Source: Ischnura elegans
Lineage: Eukaryota > Arthropoda > Insecta > Odonata > Coenagrionidae
Reading direction: 5' to 3'
Length of the DNA stretch: 64,000 bases
NCBI RefSeq assembly: GCF_921293095.1
Contig: NC_060257.1
Coordinates: 94,043,449-94,107,448 of the forward strand
A model generated the notes under the pieces. The model was not told where the DNA came from. It worked only from the letters and a program-made list of their open reading frames with translations, and did no database searches. This document shows, piece after piece, positions 34,720 to 46,493 of this stretch (positions within the stretch are counted from its first letter, which is position 1; each line of letters starts with the position of its first letter). The translations under genes and the position numbers were made by a program.

Positions 34720-35425
34720 GCACTCTTCTTCCCGATCGGGTCGTCTGCTCTTCCTTCTCGGGTGCCGTGGGCACTCTGAAGGGTTCTCTCTGTGGTCTCT
34801 CTGACGCTATGACCCCCTGTGGAGGTACCAGTGGTGGCCTAGGCCGTAGTGGCCGCAGGATGGTACTTGCGGTTGCAGCTCGTGTGACCTATTGTGGGTC
34901 ATCGGAGGCGATGAAGGCCGGCTTAAGGCGGCCAATTTAAACATTGGCCTCTCGTCCACGGATCCTCATGATGAAAAATTTTTAATGCCTCCGAAGGACT
35001 TCAAAGGGACCCTTATACGTCCACTCTAAGGCTCCGCGGTTCAGATCACACCTAACTAAATCAAAAGGAGAAGAAAACAAAGATTTAAATATAACTGTTG
35101 ATGGCGCACCATGGTGCGAAGCAGGTTGGGGACTAAGGCTTTGCATATGCTGCCACAGTTGGACCACATAGTTGGTTTGGTCATCCATGGTGTGGTTCTC
35201 GAGGGGGGGGGAGGAAATCTCCTGGTAGGCGAAGCGGATCTCCATATACCAACTCTGCTGATGTGGTCTGCAGGTCCTCCTTCCAGGCGGAGCGGAGGCC
35301 GAGGAGGATGGTCGGAAGAATATCCACCCAACCCTCAGTCTCATGGCTGCGGATGGCGGCTTTCAGCTGCCGATGAAGGCGTTCCACGAAACCATTTGAG
35401 GCCGGGTGTTAAGCCGTCGACGCGC
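34720..35425 (-). pseudogene. Gypsy integrase C-terminal part
   Basis: From about 35410 the minus strand reads HPASNGFVERLHRQLKAAIR (containing the third catalytic Glu), then LPTILLGLRSAWKEDL and SAELVYGDPLRLPG. It then gives GPFEVLRR and finally TRSGRRVRFP near the end. The preceding RT text breaks off abruptly at about 35415-35425, marking an internal deletion junction. Confidence 0.8.
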
Positions 35426-35655
35426 CGTACCAGCGCGTATCATGTCCTCAAGCTCCCGCTTAGCGACGCGCTGATGATCCGGTGCTAGTCGTCGCGGTCG
35501 ACGAGAAGTGGGTGGTCCGGGGTGGTGCGAATGTAATGCACGGTGGAATGAAGGGTTTCCCTATGGGCGCCAGTTGGGCGCGTAATATCCGGTAAACACG
35601 CGAGAATACGGTGAAATTTGCTGTCACTGCTTACCGCTTTTATGTGGGGGAACGG

Positions 35656-36192
35656 TCACCGTACGGCTTTACCGCTCGCTTTAAGTTGGGCGGTGCCGTC
35701 GATGCGGCGTTGGTTCCTCATATCCACTCTTAATCCGTAAAAACGGAGGAAATCCGCACCGATGATGGGTTTGGACACGTCCGCCACCTCAAAATGCCAA
35801 TTGAAGTCCCACCGGAGGCTAAGGTTTAGACATAATTCCAGCGCTCCATACGTCGGGATGACCTTTTCGTTCGCGGCGAAAAGTTCAAAAGCGGACTTCG
35901 TATGGGGGCCTCTCACTAGTGCGCGAGGGTACACACAGAGGTCCGAACCCGTGTCTACAAGGAATTGGCGCTTAGTGGTCGCGTCTGTGACAAGGAGGTT
36001 ATTAACATTCTGGCGGTAGTTGGTGGCCGCGTTCACTGACGGCCCTGTTGGTTTCCCGCCGCCGCATAAGAACATGGGGATTTGCAGCGGTGAGCCTTCT
36101 CTCCGAATGTGTAGTGGTACCAGCATATTTCGTCCGACTCCATATGACGGGAGCGGCGGCGAGGGTTGCCCCGGGAACGGCTGCGGGACCAT
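35656..36192 (-). pseudogene. Gypsy aspartic protease and start of RT
   Basis: The frame contains FLVDTGSDLCVYP, the retropepsin D-T/S-G active site (as DTGSD), followed by IIGADFLRFYGL, the usual second conserved block of retropepsins. The stop at 35656 is followed in other frames by segments typical of the region before RT (ITRPTGAHRET, STVHYIRTTP, then ...AGTARR). Most of RT is missing. Confidence 0.8.
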
Positions 36193-36850
36193 GGGCGAGA
36201 CAGATTTTCCATCGGACCGGAGATTTGCGCTGTGACGGCGGTGGCCATGTTCGTCATCTGCGTCATCAGGGCAGCGACTTGGCGGGTTAGTTCCTCTACC
36301 CGCTGGAGGAAGGCGTCGTTATCGGCGGGTACGGATGCGCTGGCGACTTGGGGGTGGGGGGTGGACCTTATCCGTCGAGGCGGAATGCGCGTCTAGGACG
36401 GCTCCGCTCTGTACGGACAAAATGGCGTGCATGTGGGCGGGAAGGCAATTGACGCAAAGGGTCCGAAGGAAAGCGTCCGGAACGATGCAGCCTGCAAGAT
36501 TACGCAGTTGGTGCAAAAATTGAGACGGCTTTCGATCTCCCATCTCTTCATGCTCCAGGAGCAGTCGGATGTGCTGCTCCTGCGATGCCGTCAAGAGCCT
36601 AATGAGCTCCTCTTTCAGGTGGACGCATTTGTCTTGGGCGGGTGGAGAAGTAATAATGTCACTCACTTCCGCGGCACATTTTTTGGTCCAACAGGGACAT
36701 AACGTAATAGAATTTTATGGCATCCTTGGCGATTCCGTTAAGGTGGAACCGCCCCTCCACCTGCGCGAACCATACAGCGGGGTCCTCAGGCCAGAATAGG
36801 GGCACAGGAATGCTGATTCGGTCGACGCACGCGGCTGAACCTCCCACCAT
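36033..36850 (-). pseudogene. Gypsy gag remnant with zinc knuckle
   Basis: The capsid-like part begins FWPEDPAVWFAQVEGRF, a hallmark of this Gypsy group. It continues in another frame with MGDRKPSQFLHQLRNLAG and FLRTLCVNCLPAHMHAIL. A Cys/His motif (CWYHYTFGEKAHRCKSPC) follows at about 36100-36160. At least two frame changes are required. Gag would form the particle and package RNA; this copy cannot. Confidence 0.75.
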
Positions 36851-36995
36851 TTTTGCAAGGGGAAATCAAAAATACTGAGGAAAACAAAGGTCACACAAAC
36901 ACATACACAAACTGCGTACACGGTCACTAGGGGGAGGAAGACGGCCCACGTGGTCGTTAACTCTATCGGGGATCACTTCGCGTCGGAATCACCAC

Positions 36996-37271
36996 TGTAA
37001 GACTCGAAGCACGGGTGATTAAGCAACATCAAGACTCCAAACGCCGGTGTAATTTAATGGGAGCTTATTGTGACTCCGAAAAAAAAAACATGTACATAGC
37101 ACAACGTAACACCGCCAATAATCACGCATGCGGCACGCACTCACGGCACTTGTTGCCAGTCCTCGAGCAGAAAACTAATTGTCTTTTTTCGCGCCTCTTA
37201 CGTGGTGCTCCTCGTCCCTCTATTGGCGAGCCCTTAAATCGTCTGCTGGTGACTGGCACAGGGGCGCCACA
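36996..37271 (-). repeat. 5' LTR and primer-binding site of the Gypsy element
   Basis: On the minus strand the segment starts TGTGGCGCC and ends CTTACA (TG...CA). One base later comes TGGTGATTCCGACGCG (36979-36994), which resembles the tRNA-primer site following Gypsy LTRs. Only one LTR copy is present, so its limits rest on these signals alone. Confidence 0.6.
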
Positions 37272-38029
37272 GTTTCCAATTATGTAGCTCTTTTAATTCA
37301 TATACCAATATGTCATAAATAACTTTATACTGGTTTTAGTTTCATCTTTTAAGTATCCGTAGATCTGATCTGGTAGTTTCAGCTTTTAAGTATTAAACTA
37401 CATCATGAAAAAGATGGCATAGGCGCAGCTAGCAAATGATTGCAAAAGGATATATGGTACCCAGCGCATCCTGTCACTCATTGCATCCTCATTGCATCCA
37501 CATCACGTATAGATGCACTATGGGCTGTGCTGGCTGGGTAGTCGTTCACATCCAGATGTTTTCATATCATCATACTCCTATCTTCAAACTCGACCTCAAA
37601 GTAAAAATGCTGCTACATGATTACTCAAAAACCTTCAATCATAACCTCTCTGTTGCATCATGAAATGCACCGGGATATGCATCGCGCAATATGGTATTTT
37701 GGCCCTTGAGAAAGTGATAACAAATATTATGGGTTCTCCATCTCTATCGGAGAAACAGGAGATAGGAAAAGAGCGTGAGTTATCAATGATCTACATCTGC
37801 ATAATACCCTGCGAGCCTCCCATAGGGTGTTTGGCAGGGGCCGATCAATCACCAGCATGCAGCATGCAATTGGACTCCCACATGCACACCACACAGTCCA
37901 AAAAACGTCTGGCGTACTAAAACATTGTAATACCATATGTTGTTAGAAGTAATAATTTTAATGAGAAACGTGCATTAAGTTTTACATAACTTAGTAGGCT
38001 ACAAGTCATCTAGCCTATTTATGAGTTCT
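37272..38029. other. No supported gene
   Basis: There are short open frames on both strands (37436-37936) without domains. Confidence 0.45.
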
Positions 38030-38430
38030 GACGCTGCCGTTATAATCTCTTATTGATCGTGGAAAAAAGACATTCTGAATCCGTCTGTTCTACAGTCTAT
38101 CACTCGTATTTTGTTTACATGATCTGGTCTTCCATAGTATGTTGGCGTCCGTAAGATATGGATAACTTGGTTAGAAAAGACACTGTTCTTGAATTTATCT
38201 AAAAGGTTTAGTCCATTTTTCAATCTACGCTCAGACAGAGATTCCCATCCGAGTTTATCCAAGAGGTCAGTTACACTAACAAGACTATTTTAACGACCTT
38301 TCACATACCTGGCAGCTCTTCTTTGCACGCGTCCTAACAATGTTATTTAGCCTTTTACATGAGGGTCCCAAACACTGGCAGCGTATTCTAAATGTGGTCT
38401 AACGAGGGAAAAGTAGATCATTTCTCGGTT
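38030..38430 (-). pseudogene. CR1/Jockey-type LINE RT C-terminal fragment
   Basis: The minus strand reads REMIYFSLVRPHLEYAASVW (the post-RT 'RP.LEYA..vW' block), then RVQRRAARYVKGR and LGWESLSERRLKNGLNLLDK. This is the usual C-terminal order of CR1-related ORF2 proteins. A frame change lies between the two parts. The 5' rest is missing; unrelated sequence begins at ~38430. Confidence 0.75.
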
Positions 38431-39640
38431 AGTGGCAGTTGGTGGAGCCAAGATGCAGCCATTGGACTCAAGCAATGCTCGAGCGCGACCCTTTTCCAAA
38501 CCCTTCCCCGAGATGTTCCGGGTCCTCGGGAGACGACCGTCACAGCAGGAGCCCACCCCTACCGATATCACCTTTCGTAGTATATTCTTTTACTTTGCTA
38601 ATTTCAATACTTAGAGGCAAATAAATACACTAATCATATTCCTCGCGGTTGAGCGATTAAAAGCGTCTTTTGACCGAGGTTCTACGATGAGAAATAAGGA
38701 TTTGACGAAAAGTGATCAAATTTACGCCAATTGCACCTAAGTAATTGGTAACGCCGAAATTTCGTGAGGGGAGGGGGAAAGAAAGAAACTCCTTTTTCTT
38801 TCTTCACTCCACTTTCGTCGTTAGTCGATCATTCAGTGTCCATTTCTGATTGTGAGTGAAATGCCTTCGTTTCTGGATATTTTTCCTTGAAAACCGTCAT
38901 GTTGAATAGACGAAAATTTGATGCAAAATACGAGAAAAGGCCTTCCCGGGTACCTAAACTTGTCTCAATACCGCGACATTGAAACAGATTTTCGAAGAGG
39001 GATTCATTTTTGGCGGAAAAAATCCAAAAATACAGAAATGAAAATGGACATAAACCATTTCCCTGGTATTGGGAAGACAATACATCGACCGGTATATTTT
39101 ATGCATAGAAATCGGTGCAAAATACTATTTTTCTGAAAATATTAAAGTACAAAAGCGTTGAAAAATTTTTGCAAAAAATACCGTTAAATTCAACATTTAT
39201 GTGCGAAACATACTTTGAAACCATGGACATTGAAGTTTTTACGATTGTAATCTACTTGGAAACTCCAAAAACGACGACGCCATTATTAACGACGTTTGTC
39301 ATGAAGTTACGATTGAATACCAATTATATTACGCAACTAAGATCCTCGGTAAGTTGTGAAGATAGCCATGTCGCATTTCAAAACGGCCCCAAAAATACTA
39401 TTTAAGCAACAAGGAAGATAGAAACTATAAATTGACAATAATAAATATTATATAAACTCATTCGAGTCAATATTTTGAAGTTCCATTTCCAAGCCAAGCG
39501 GATTTTTGTTTTATACTGTTCTTCCGAGCTCCCAGCCAACCAGCTGTCTCCTCTGGATTTCTGCATCTGGGTTGGTTCAAATACTATATAGATGAAGTTT
39601 CTCATGACGTTTCAAGCCGGGCATTGCGGGGGTGTAGGTG
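38431..39640. other. No supported gene
   Basis: Contains the second copy of the CTCGAGCGCGACCC word (38478-38497). Open frames at 38829-39405 lack domains. Confidence 0.45.
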
Positions 39641-40235
39641 GGTGAGGGAATATGTGAAGTGTTTAGGGCACATTTAGGGGTTCTGTGGGTACATGTATTA
39701 GGAATAGCATATTCCCAAAGATAAGTTAATAACTTATCAATTTTTTCTGAAAAGAATGCTGTAATTTTGTCAGAGCGGATGTCAAAGTTAATAAAATCGG
39801 AGTAGAATGAAGATCGTTGCGAATTTGCCTGTTACTAACAAACCAGGGGGCGCCTAGAATTTTGCGGACAATCTTGTTTTCGCAGGCCTGAATCTTTTTA
39901 AGATGTGTAGCGCTTGCATGAAGCCACACAGGTGAGGCGTAAGAAAGCAGAGGTATGATTGACGTGTTGTAAAGTAGCAATTTGGTCTAGAGTTCTTACG
40001 GGGAAGTTGATTTCATCAGCCGAAATAGCGCTGCGTGTATTTCAAGAGATTTTTCCGTTTGCGACTTAATGTGGCTTGCCCAAGTCAACCTTTTGTCCAA
40101 TATGACGCCTAAGTATTTTGCAGTCTGGCATTTTGGGATTCGCACGTTGCCATCAAATAGCTGGTGGCCTTCTCCGGCTTTCGGGCGTCTGGAGAATACG
40201 AAATGGGTGCATTTTCCTGAATTAACGCTGAGTTT

Positions 40236-41313
40236 TCAGTCGTCTGCCCAGTCTTCGTATGCATCAAGGTGGTCTTGTATGATGTCGGCGGTTCGGTGCG
40301 GGTCTAAACCCTGGGTCAAAATGGTGGTGTCGCCGGCATATTGATAAAGGTGTGTTTGCGGATGGGTTGGGGTATCGTTCACGAAAAGGTTGAATAAGGT
40401 AGGAGAAAGGATTGCGCCTTGCGGCACGCCAGAGGGAATGGAATGGAAATGGGAAGCAGAGGAATTAATGTGGACGTAAAAGGTTCCGTCTGAGGAAAAG
40501 GATTAATTTTACAAGGCATAAGGGAATTTAACTTGTGGATTAGGCCTAGGGTCCAGACTCTGACAAAAGCAGCTTCCAGATCCAGAAAAATGCAGTGCGA
40601 AATCAGCTTGCTGTTGAATCCGTTCGTTATGTCCTCGACCAGCCGGAGTATCTGATGAGTGGTGGCGGCGTGCTGCCGAAAACCTGTTTGTTCTGGCCGG
40701 ATGATTTCGTTGTCTTGAAGGAATGTACGGAGTCTGACGTGAATAACGGATTTGAAAAGTTTAGATAAGACATTGCGCAAACTAATTGGACGGTATGACT
40801 TGGGATCGGACGCAGGTTTGTTGGGTTTTGGAAGCATGATGACTTTGGCTAACTTCCACGCAGTCGGAAAATATGAGATTTGAAAAATATTGTGGAAAGC
40901 CGGCTTAAAAGTTTGAACATTTGGTTTGGCAAATTGCGAAGGAGACGATTGTTGATGTCGTCAGGGCCGGGCGCAGATTTCTTCTTCAGATGCTTGACGA
41001 CGGCAATGATTTCTGCCGCTTTGGTAAATTCAGGCGCTGAAATCGAACGGTAGCGTAGATTCATCCGAGTTGCGGTGCATTCTGCTTCCAGCGATGACGG
41101 CAGATCGTTGCAGAAACGGTGTTCTAACAAATCCGCAAAAAGGTTGGCTTTGTCTGCGTCGGTGACTGCTCGGCCGGAAGATGATGACAGGGCAGGCATC
41201 TGACGACGGGGTTTCTTTAATGCTCCAGCGATCGGCCAAATTGTGCCATCAGCGCTGCGCAGAGCTTCAATTTTTTTCGATCCATTTGTCGCTTCGGTGT
41301 TTTTTAATGGCAC
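40236..41313 (-). pseudogene. Jockey-type reverse transcriptase region
   Basis: The order is SAPGPDDINNRLLRNLP, MLPKPNKPASDPKSYRPISL, RPEQTGFRQHAATTHQILRL and CIFLDLEAAFVRVW (motif A with Asp). Motif B is PQGAILSPTLFNLFVNDTP and motif C is YQYAGDTTIL, with AGDT in place of the usual A/F-DD; the first aspartate is lost. Two frame changes are needed. The post-RT region continues at 39726-39980 (SYASPVWLHASATHLKKIQ). Confidence 0.8.
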
Positions 41314-41370
41314 GCTGGACGCGGTTGTGTAAAGAATTATACTGCTGGCGGTCTTCGCGATCCGGGAATG

Positions 41371-42980
41371 TTACCAATGTTTTCTCGCAGAATTCCGTCG
41401 CTGGATCAGCTGGATGATTTCGGCCGGAAGAGCGTCAGGGAATGATTTTTCAGGTAATTCATAAGTTGCGTCGTTCGCAGCGTCTTGTGTAATAGCGGTA
41501 AGAAGTTGGACGAATTGGTCGGCATCTTTCCGGATGATGACGGGAGCAGATTGGAGTAGGTAGCAGTTGTCGCCAACTAAACGAGAGAATTTGTTGTAAT
41601 TAATTCCGCGTCTGACAACGGACTTCCTGTCTGGTAGGCAGTTTATGGAGAATTTCACCGGAAGATGGTCGGAGAGGGAAGAATCTTTTGTGGACGAATG
41701 GCCGGTCAGAGGAACGTTTGAAGATAGCGCGATATCTAAGATATCGGAAGAACTTCGATTCGAAAAATGCGACGGGGAATACGGGGCAGTGGTTTCTAGG
41801 TTGCGACGCCGCTGTAAATGGAGAATCATATTTCCGGCTTTGTTATTTTTATTGCATCCCCCGCTCATGTACTTTGCGTTCAGGTTGCCTGCAATGATGC
41901 TCCGGGCTCTCAGGATGGAGTTGAAAAAATTCGGTGTCTTCTTTTTTCGCCGTTTTAGGCGGTCGCTATGCGGACCAGAGATGAATGTCGCCAAGGCTCG
42001 TTCGAATCTTGGCGCCGACGGCTTCAATAGGGTAGTTTCCTTCATCAAAGAAAACGAAAGGCATTGATTGCGATTCGTTACCCACCACTAGTGTATTCAT
42101 AATAGACAAATTATTTCGTTTTAGAAATACCGGTTTAGACGAAAGGCAATGGTCCATTTTTATCCTTATTTGAAAAGGGCCAGATTGGCGCCCATGCGAT
42201 GCCACTCCACGTGACGTCACAGGGACCTAGTTTCTATACGTGTAGATAGGAGTTTTGCATCGTCTGAGATTACCAATGTACGCATGAAGCACAGAGCTTA
42301 GGGAAACATGTCTTAATAATCACCTATTACTACTGGCTAAGGTCGGAAAGTTTTCTTCGTTTGATAAGGTATTAATAATCCTTATTTAAGCCTAGCGCTA
42401 CCAGACATCAGGGTACTCAGCTACCCGCTAGCAGCCTGCGTCGTATTAGCGCTAAGCCTCGCCCCAAGGTCACCTCACAAGGCGGCAGCGGGAACCAGAA
42501 ATACGTCTCACGGAGAGATTTCCCGGCATTCATACTTACGCGTCGCGTTTTCGCGCGATTGAAAATTTTCACTTTTCATTTAATCGCGAAAAATAGATAT
42601 CGTCATTTAAAAATCTAAAAGCGTGAAATACGTACTCCAGTAGTAATAATCTTTCGATTTAGGCATAAAAATAATAATAGGAAGCCACCCTATTGATGAA
42701 TTTGACTATGGGATTGGCAGTTGCTGCGATGTAATGGATGATTTAATGAGTAAAAGTACGCAGCCGCCTTTCGCGTTGACGCGGACCAGACGAAACTGCG
42801 TAAATCCGGGAAAAATATTGATTTTGACGGAACCAACCAGGTTTCTTGTATACAAGCATCGTCTATTAATTGTAATTCCAGAAGTTCTTCGTGTTTCTCA
42901 TACAATCCGCCAATATTCAAATGCAAAATATGTAATTGAGTCGCCGGGCGCTTATACATCGCTGAGCAAGGACATGGCAA
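41371..42980 (-). pseudogene. Jockey-type ORF2 endonuclease, split by an insertion
   Basis: The N-terminal motif (LHILHLNIGGLYEKHEEL, then CIQETWL with its metal-binding Glu) is at 42840-42960. The frame is interrupted by the element at 42029-42691. It resumes as EAVGAKIRTSLGDIHLWSAY, then AGNLNAKY (GDxN block, degenerate), LDIALSSNVPL and SLSDHLPVKFSI (catalytic Asp-His, at about 41650). Confidence 0.75.
42029..42691. mobile_element. 663-bp non-coding element with 2-bp target duplication
   Basis: The ends AGGGTAGTTTCC and GGAAGCCACCCT are inverted repeats. Removing the element plus one flanking AT (42027-42028 and 42692-42693) makes the endonuclease frame run on (SNSS then IEAVGAKIR). If the boundary is moved by one base the duplication would be TA, as for Tc1/mariner, but the frame would then not be restored. 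No coding was recognised. Confidence 0.75.
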
Positions 42981-43046
42981 TTTGATTTACTTCGTTTATG
43001 ATGATTTCGGATTTCAGCTTGTCAGATGGCGTTTAAAGTTTTTTAA

Positions 43047-44373
43047 TTACGCCGGTAAGCCATGAAGAGATTTTTGTTTCATGTTTGGAGTTAAAAAGGA
43101 CATGATGAATGATTGTAAGTTGAAGTCAGAAGCGTCGGATTGCTGAGGACTGAGAGTTTCTGTGATTGGCAGATCGGGAATTGTTGATTTCAGCAATGCA
43201 GGAAAAGAATCGGCATGAAAGTTAGGCTTATTGGCAGGAGGACGACGGCTGTTGCGTACTTTTTCAGCAAATGAGATGTAATGCGGACATTGCTTGTAGT
43301 TCGCCGGATGAGCACCGCCGCAATTTGCACACTTTTCAGGGTTCGGTTTAACAAGAGTACATTCCGTGTGCGAATGATTTTCCCCGCAACAAACGCAGCG
43401 AGTTTGCATGCCGCAAGACTTATAGGTATGCCTATTTGGTACACTACCATGGCATTTGGTACACTGCGGAGGGCTGGGTGAAGGTCGGAAGGTCTCTAGT
43501 TTTACTGCTAATCCACAGAGGTGTGAGATTCTGCGGATTTTTTTCTTGGTCGGCGGTTGATTTGAGCTTCAATTGAAATAAAGGTAGGAGCCTGGTTGGA
43601 AATGGCGGCAAAGTAGCAGCAGGATTGTCGCGCAGAATACGCTCGCGGCGGTTTCGTTCTGATTTCAATGGCCTTGTGGTGCGTATCTGAACGATGTCGT
43701 CGACTTCAAGGCTTTGTCCCACTTTTTCTCAGTAAATAATTTGACTAAGTGACGAAAGTCGTCAGACGAATGGCACTGGATGCGTATCTGAGAACCGGTA
43801 GTATTGCAGACAGGCGGGCGGCTGGTGGCGGTGATGATAGTACAGGTTTTAGTTGACCAATCAGATTGATCTTTCAAAAAAATTGGCGGAATTTTGTATT
43901 TTCGTGTCGCCTGAGGGGCACTCGGGGGACTAGTGGAGCTGTGGTTAAAAGGGCTACTTTGGGGGGAAAGCATTGGAGAAGATGGGGAATTATGCACATT
44001 TTCAGACGATTGCGGAGAAGTTTCTACAGAAGGGGACTTAATAGGGCCATTTTCAGAGTCTACTGTTAGCGAACTAAATATTGCGAGTCGCTACAGGCTG
44101 AGGTGACTGCGGTGGCGAGGTAAATAGACGCCTACGTTTTCTCGGTTCGACAAATGGCTCCTGGGCAACAGGAGCATCGGAAGATTTAAGCAGCGGAAGG
44201 CCTAATAATGTTCTGACAGCAGGATCATGCAATTTAGCCACTGGAAGAGTGAGTTGAACAACTGAATTTACTGAATTAACTGAATTTACTGAATTGATAT
44301 TTGAATTCGACTCAATTACTGGGACTATGCTAGGAATAGGAAGGTTTGAGGAAGGTGCAATTCCCGGACTCAC
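43047..44373 (-). pseudogene. Jockey-type ORF1 (Gag-like) with CCHC knuckles
   Basis: The N-terminal part is low-complexity, rich in Pro/Ser, with an INSVNSVNSVNSV repeat (44270-44300). The middle (KYKIPPIFLKDQSDW and IRIQCHSSDDFRHLVKLF) is RNA-recognition-like. The C-terminal part has two zinc knuckles, CVCCGENHSHTEC and CANCGGAHPANYKQC, typical of Jockey Gag-like proteins that bind element RNA. The pieces lie in three frames. Confidence 0.75.
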
Positions 44374-44545
44374 CGCGGCAGGAACAGGGTTGACAGGAAC
44401 GGGGTTGGTTGCTATGGGTTCGGATGGGCTGGCAGGCGGAGATTCAGGCGAGAAAGGCAGGTTTGACTCGGGAGAGGAAGGAGGACTGGTAGGGCAGTCA
44501 TCTTCTTTGGACCAAGGTCCGTTTGGTTATTAAAGTAAGATTTGT

Positions 44546-45598
44546 TATTGCGCACAATAAAAAAGATACTCGCGCGCGTGGCACAAATCATAAATCACAC
44601 TTGACGCGGCAACTGTGCGAAGAATACTTCCGTAGTGCAGCAGCTTCCGTAACGTGGGTTCCGTTTCCATTAACTGACTTACTATTTTTTCTTAAACCAC
44701 TTACATTTCTATGGTATATATTAGAGAATTTTTGTTTTCTTGTGCAAACGAATCAGACAGAACTTGGCCATGTTATGCCGGCGCGTACAAAACAGTTCCA
44801 AAACAAATGATGACGTCTATAAATCGCATGGAGTCGTGCAACAGGAATTGCATAAGTATGGAAAACAGTTATACATGAATCTGCTCATTGTCAGTACACA
44901 GCAGTTGCACATGAATCTTCTCATTACGCACTACGTATTGTACACAGCGGTACGATACGCATGATGACGTCTGGAAATGCTGGCGAATCGTTCAAATGGA
45001 GTTCCAAATGTGTAGAAAGCAGTTCCACACGAACACACTCTGCACAAAAGAGTTCAAAAGGTGATTTCAAATAAGTTACAAATTTCTTCATGCTTCCAAT
45101 TTTTGGTACGAGTGGAAATGAATGTCATGGAATGGTGGCTCCTATGCACAGCAGTTCCATGACAGATTTTGGACTTTCAAAAGGGTTCCAAATCAGTTGG
45201 AAAGTAAATTTTTTTCCCGAGTGGACACAGCCTATGCTGAACATATTTTTGGAGAATAATGAGCGTATGCTAAAAACATATGTATGTTGAGTATAATTTG
45301 AGAAAATATTTTATATTTTATAATTTGAGAATATATTTCTTCCAAAAGTGTTGAATACATTTTGAGCATGTACCCACACAGCACAAAGATATCCATTGGA
45401 TATCCAAGGCATCCATTATATATCCAAATGTCCTCTATCTGGACATACCATAAATATACATTAGGCATCCATTGGATATCCTTTCGAGATTTCTGTGGAC
45501 ATTTATGACTCCCATTGTTTACGTCGTCAGGAAGAATTGTTGGCCATCATTACTTGATTCATTGATAAAATCTTTTTCGGGTAAGGCCTTACGCAACC
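44546..45598. other. No supported gene; local repeats
   Basis: Several imperfect repeats of CAGTT(C/G/A)CA-containing phrases and ATCCATTGGATATCC words (45392 and 45467 areas) occur. No coding evidence. Confidence 0.45.
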
Positions 45599-46096
45599 TA
45601 ACCCAGTGAGAAATGAGTCATCGAATCGCCGTCGATTCGACGTCGAAGTAGTCATCGATAAAACGTCGATGGCAACACATCGATTGATGTCTATATGGTC
45701 CGAAAATCGACGTGTTTTCTATGTCGACGTGGTACCGTCTTCTTACCTGCGATTACTAATAATAATTACGGAAATATAGATCTTTTCGGCTAATAAGGAG
45801 CATCTATTGCTGCCCCAACGACGGATTTCACTCGAGCACGCATTGTCTAAACAAATGACGGGTGAAATAATTAGTCTGTTTCAAATTTATTATGGTGAAT
45901 TGTAACCTCAAGTCCATCGTATTTATCTTTAATAATAATCAGAAACCCTTGAGAAAAAATGTGAGATGTTGATATCTATGACACGAGGCTAAAGGTATCG
46001 AAATGACACGAAACGAAACACAGACAGCAACCGACACTGGTTTCCCACGGTTCAACCGGTTTATCAGATCGACAGAGTCCAAAGCATGATTAATAC

Positions 46097-46276
46097 TGTG
46101 GTTTACCGGGCTCAATGATTTAACACACGTGATTGACAGTTCAGCGAGTCCGACTGGCTCGGCGGCAGGTAGGGTAGCAACTGGCCTCGAGCTAACAACT
46201 GCAGCTGAGAAGCCGGGGTAGGCGGCGTGCCAGTCGAGCCAATCGAGCCTCATTTATTTCCAGCACAAATACAACA
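46097..46276 (-). repeat. 3' LTR, 180 bp
   Basis: Direct repeat of 48197-48376 with about two substitutions. Starts TGTTGTATTTG and ends AAACCACA on the minus strand. Confidence 0.92.
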
Positions 46277-46493
46277 ATTCCTCCCTTTCAAAAATGGTTG
46301 CATCATAGGACAAAAGTTAATAACAAAAAAAATAAATTTGTTTCAATAAACAAAAATTTAACAATTCTTGGAAACACATATTTGGAAATATAAAGCAATA
46401 ACAATAGCAGTGTAACAATGCATAAACTATAAAAACTAATATAAACACCAACTAAACTCTCAAATATAACTAAATAAACAAGATCATTGCGAT

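Larger units (their letters stand above)
34705..37271 (-). mobile_element. Gypsy-type LTR element, internally deleted, 3' LTR missing
   Basis: The minus-strand order is: 5' LTR (36996-37271), primer-binding region, gag (about 36320-36850), zinc knuckle, aspartic protease (35656-36192), start of reverse transcriptase, then directly the integrase C-terminal part ending in a TRSGRRVRFP motif (about 34720). Most of RT, all RNase H and the integrase catalytic start are missing. The 3' LTR is not present, so the right-hand side is truncated against the THAP-like exon. Confidence 0.8.
39641..44545 (-). mobile_element. Jockey-type LINE, decayed, carrying a 663-bp insertion
   Basis: The minus-strand order is ORF1 (Gag-like, about 44540-43047), ORF2 endonuclease (42980-41371, interrupted), reverse transcriptase (41313-40236) and post-RT region (39980-39726). 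ORF1 with retroviral-type CCHC knuckles, as opposed to a PHD finger, points to the Jockey/I side. Numerous frameshifts make it inactive. Confidence 0.8.

Noticed and set aside
35111-36702. Several + strand frames of 60-125 codons
   Set aside because: They are antisense shadows of the Gypsy gag, protease and integrase remnants.
41645-42067. 140-codon + strand frame
   Set aside because: It is antisense to the Jockey-type endonuclease and runs into the inserted element.
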